A model generated the notes under the pieces. The model saw only the letters and a list, made by a program, of their open reading frames with translations, did not search any database and was not told where the DNA came from. A DNA stretch of 7,655 nucleotides from CAUTVF01 sp963541805 (GTDB lineage: Bacteria > Pseudomonadota > Alphaproteobacteria > Rs-D84 > CASDRH01), in NCBI GenBank assembly GCA_963541805.1, contig CAUTVF010000046.1, positions 1 to 7,655 of the forward strand, given 5' to 3'. Positions 6,826-7,655 of the stretch are shown here, piece after piece. The translations under genes and the position numbers were made by a program. Every line of letters starts with the position of its first letter. Positions within the stretch are counted from its first letter, which is position 1.

Positions 6826-6843
6826 AGGATAAACCCTGCTTTT
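6814..6843 (-). terminator. Rho-independent terminator of lpxA
   Basis: On the minus strand, AAAAGCAGGG (6834-6843) pairs with CCTTGCTTTT (6819-6828) across a 5-nt loop, giving ten pairs with one G-T wobble. The descending arm runs into a block of seven T. It begins about 30 nt after the lpxA TAA and separates lpxA from the argS unit. Confidence 0.8.
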
Positions 6844-6873
6844 GCTGTATAATAAAAGCCTATTTAAAAATAG

Positions 6874-7655
6874 TTAATCTGCCATAGTGAGAGATTTTCG
6901 ACAATCATTTTTTATAAATTCCAATATCTCATTCGGTTTTGCATATTTCGCATATTTTTTTGTAACAATTTCTAATCTGGATTTAAATGTACCCTCTTTT
7001 GATTTAAATAATTCAGAATAAAACATTTTTAAAATTTTTACTTCTTCATCTGGAACATCATTCCTTTTGAGTCCTACTAAATTCAATCCTCGTAGTCTGA
7101 ATGGATTGTATCCTTCCCCTAAACAATAAGGTGGTACGTCAGATTGCACTGCAGAATTGCCGGTTACAAATGAATACTTTCCAATTGTGCAAAATTGTGC
7201 AACCGAAACATCGCCGCTTACAATAGCATTATTTTGAACATACACTTCACCAGCAAATTTGCAATACGCAGATGCGATGACGTTATTTCCAATAATACAA
7301 TCATGTCCAACATGAACATATTGTAACAACACAACATTATCACCAACCACTGTTCCGGTTGCCGTTTGTTTTTCGTCAACCCGTGCTTTTTGTCCCAAAG
7401 CTCCTTTATCATAGTGGTTTTTTGGGGTTCCCATATGTATGGTACAACCTTCTCTAATTATACAATTTTTACCAATTTTTAAATCTGTAAATTCTTTTTT
7501 GCGATAATACTTTAGATCATTTGAAATTTCACCGATCACGGCAAATTCATATATTTCAGTACCCTCACCAATAATTGTATTCCCAGTCACCACAACATGG
7601 GGCTTTAAAACAACATTCTTTTTTAATGTTACATCTTTTCCAACAATACAATATG
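6874..7655 (-). CDS. lpxA: Acyl-ACP--UDP-N-acetylglucosamine O-acyltransferase (LpxA), 5'-truncated by the window
   Basis: LpxA transfers a 3-hydroxyacyl chain from acyl carrier protein to UDP-GlcNAc, the first step of lipid A synthesis, as a cytoplasmic trimer. The visible 259 residues show left-handed beta-helix hexapeptide repeats, the LpxA phrases VVLKPHVVV, GEISNDLKYY and LNLVGLKR, and a helical C-terminus. YVHVGHDC (7297-7320) contains the His pair matching E. coli His122 and catalytic His125. Several features are odd. Positions matching E. coli His144 and His160 appear as Glu (FAGEV, codon 7246-7248) and Ala (VAQF, codon 7198-7200). About 17 extra residues (in NHYDKGALGQKARVDEK) lie before the catalytic turn. 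By comparison with E. coli LpxA (262 aa), about 25 N-terminal residues are off the right edge; the GTG at 7591-7593 is internal. A related acyltransferase with another substrate is possible, but LNLVGLKR favours LpxA. Confidence 0.88.
   Translation of the reverse strand, partial: YCIVGKDVTLKKNVVLKPHVVVTGNTIIGEGTEIYEFAVIGEISNDLKYYRKKEFTDLKIGKNCIIREGCTIHMGTPKNHYDKGALGQKARVDEKQTATGTVVGDNVVLLQYVHVGHDCIIGNNVIASAYCKFAGEVYVQNNAIVSGDVSVAQFCTIGKYSFVTGNSAVQSDVPPYCLGEGYNPFRLRGLNLVGLKRNDVPDEEVKILKMFYSELFKSKEGTFKSRLEIVTKKYAKYAKPNEILEFIKNDCRKSLTMAD

Noticed and set aside
7218..7412. Minus-strand 64-codon open frame
   Set aside because: It is an alternative frame inside lpxA, overlapping the catalytic-turn region of the real frame.
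1..7655. tRNA or rRNA genes, CRISPR array, insertion sequence or transposase, phage genes, attachment site
   Set aside because: No cloverleaf-like sequence, spaced direct repeats, transposase or integrase reading frame, or long terminal inverted repeats were seen on either strand.

Overview
The window comes from an AT-rich (roughly one-third GC by eye) Gram-negative bacterium. A lipid A gene (lpxA), a proteobacterial-type Lon, an ArgRS of the form I associate with alphaproteobacteria, and two envelope proteins resembling the DUF4197 and DUF2066 families all point to Proteobacteria. A host-associated, AT-rich alphaproteobacterium is the most likely source. This placement rests on recalled family features, not on a search.

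Layout: five genes are on the minus strand and one is on the plus strand. At the left edge is lon (1-1770, minus), cut off before its protease domain. A 156-bp divergent intergenic region follows, with a 9+9-bp inverted repeat and putative promoters facing both ways. Next is the only plus-strand gene (1927-3277). It is a secreted protein of unknown function that is now split into three open segments by a +1 frameshift at a G6 run and by an in-frame TAG. It also carries a G9 run at the end of its signal peptide. It ends at a hairpin terminator (3281-3306) that may work in both directions.

The rest is minus strand. Reading in the direction of transcription: lpxA (start off the right edge, stop at 6874) ends at a strong intrinsic terminator (6814-6843). 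Then comes a tight three-gene unit: argS, a DUF4197-like lipoprotein whose start overlaps the argS stop (TAATG), and a DUF2066-like exported protein starting 10 nt further on. This unit couples arginine-tRNA charging with two envelope proteins of unknown role.

The most interesting part is the plus-strand gene. G9 and G6 runs in an AT-rich reading frame look like a phase-variable contingency locus. The predicted product has a coiled coil, two Gly/Ala-rich hydrophobic segments, a second coiled coil and a long polar C-terminus. The main alternative is an ordinary decaying pseudogene, because the separate nonsense codon cannot be explained by tract slippage. The LpxA is also unusual: it keeps the catalytic-type His but lacks two other conserved histidines and has an insertion.
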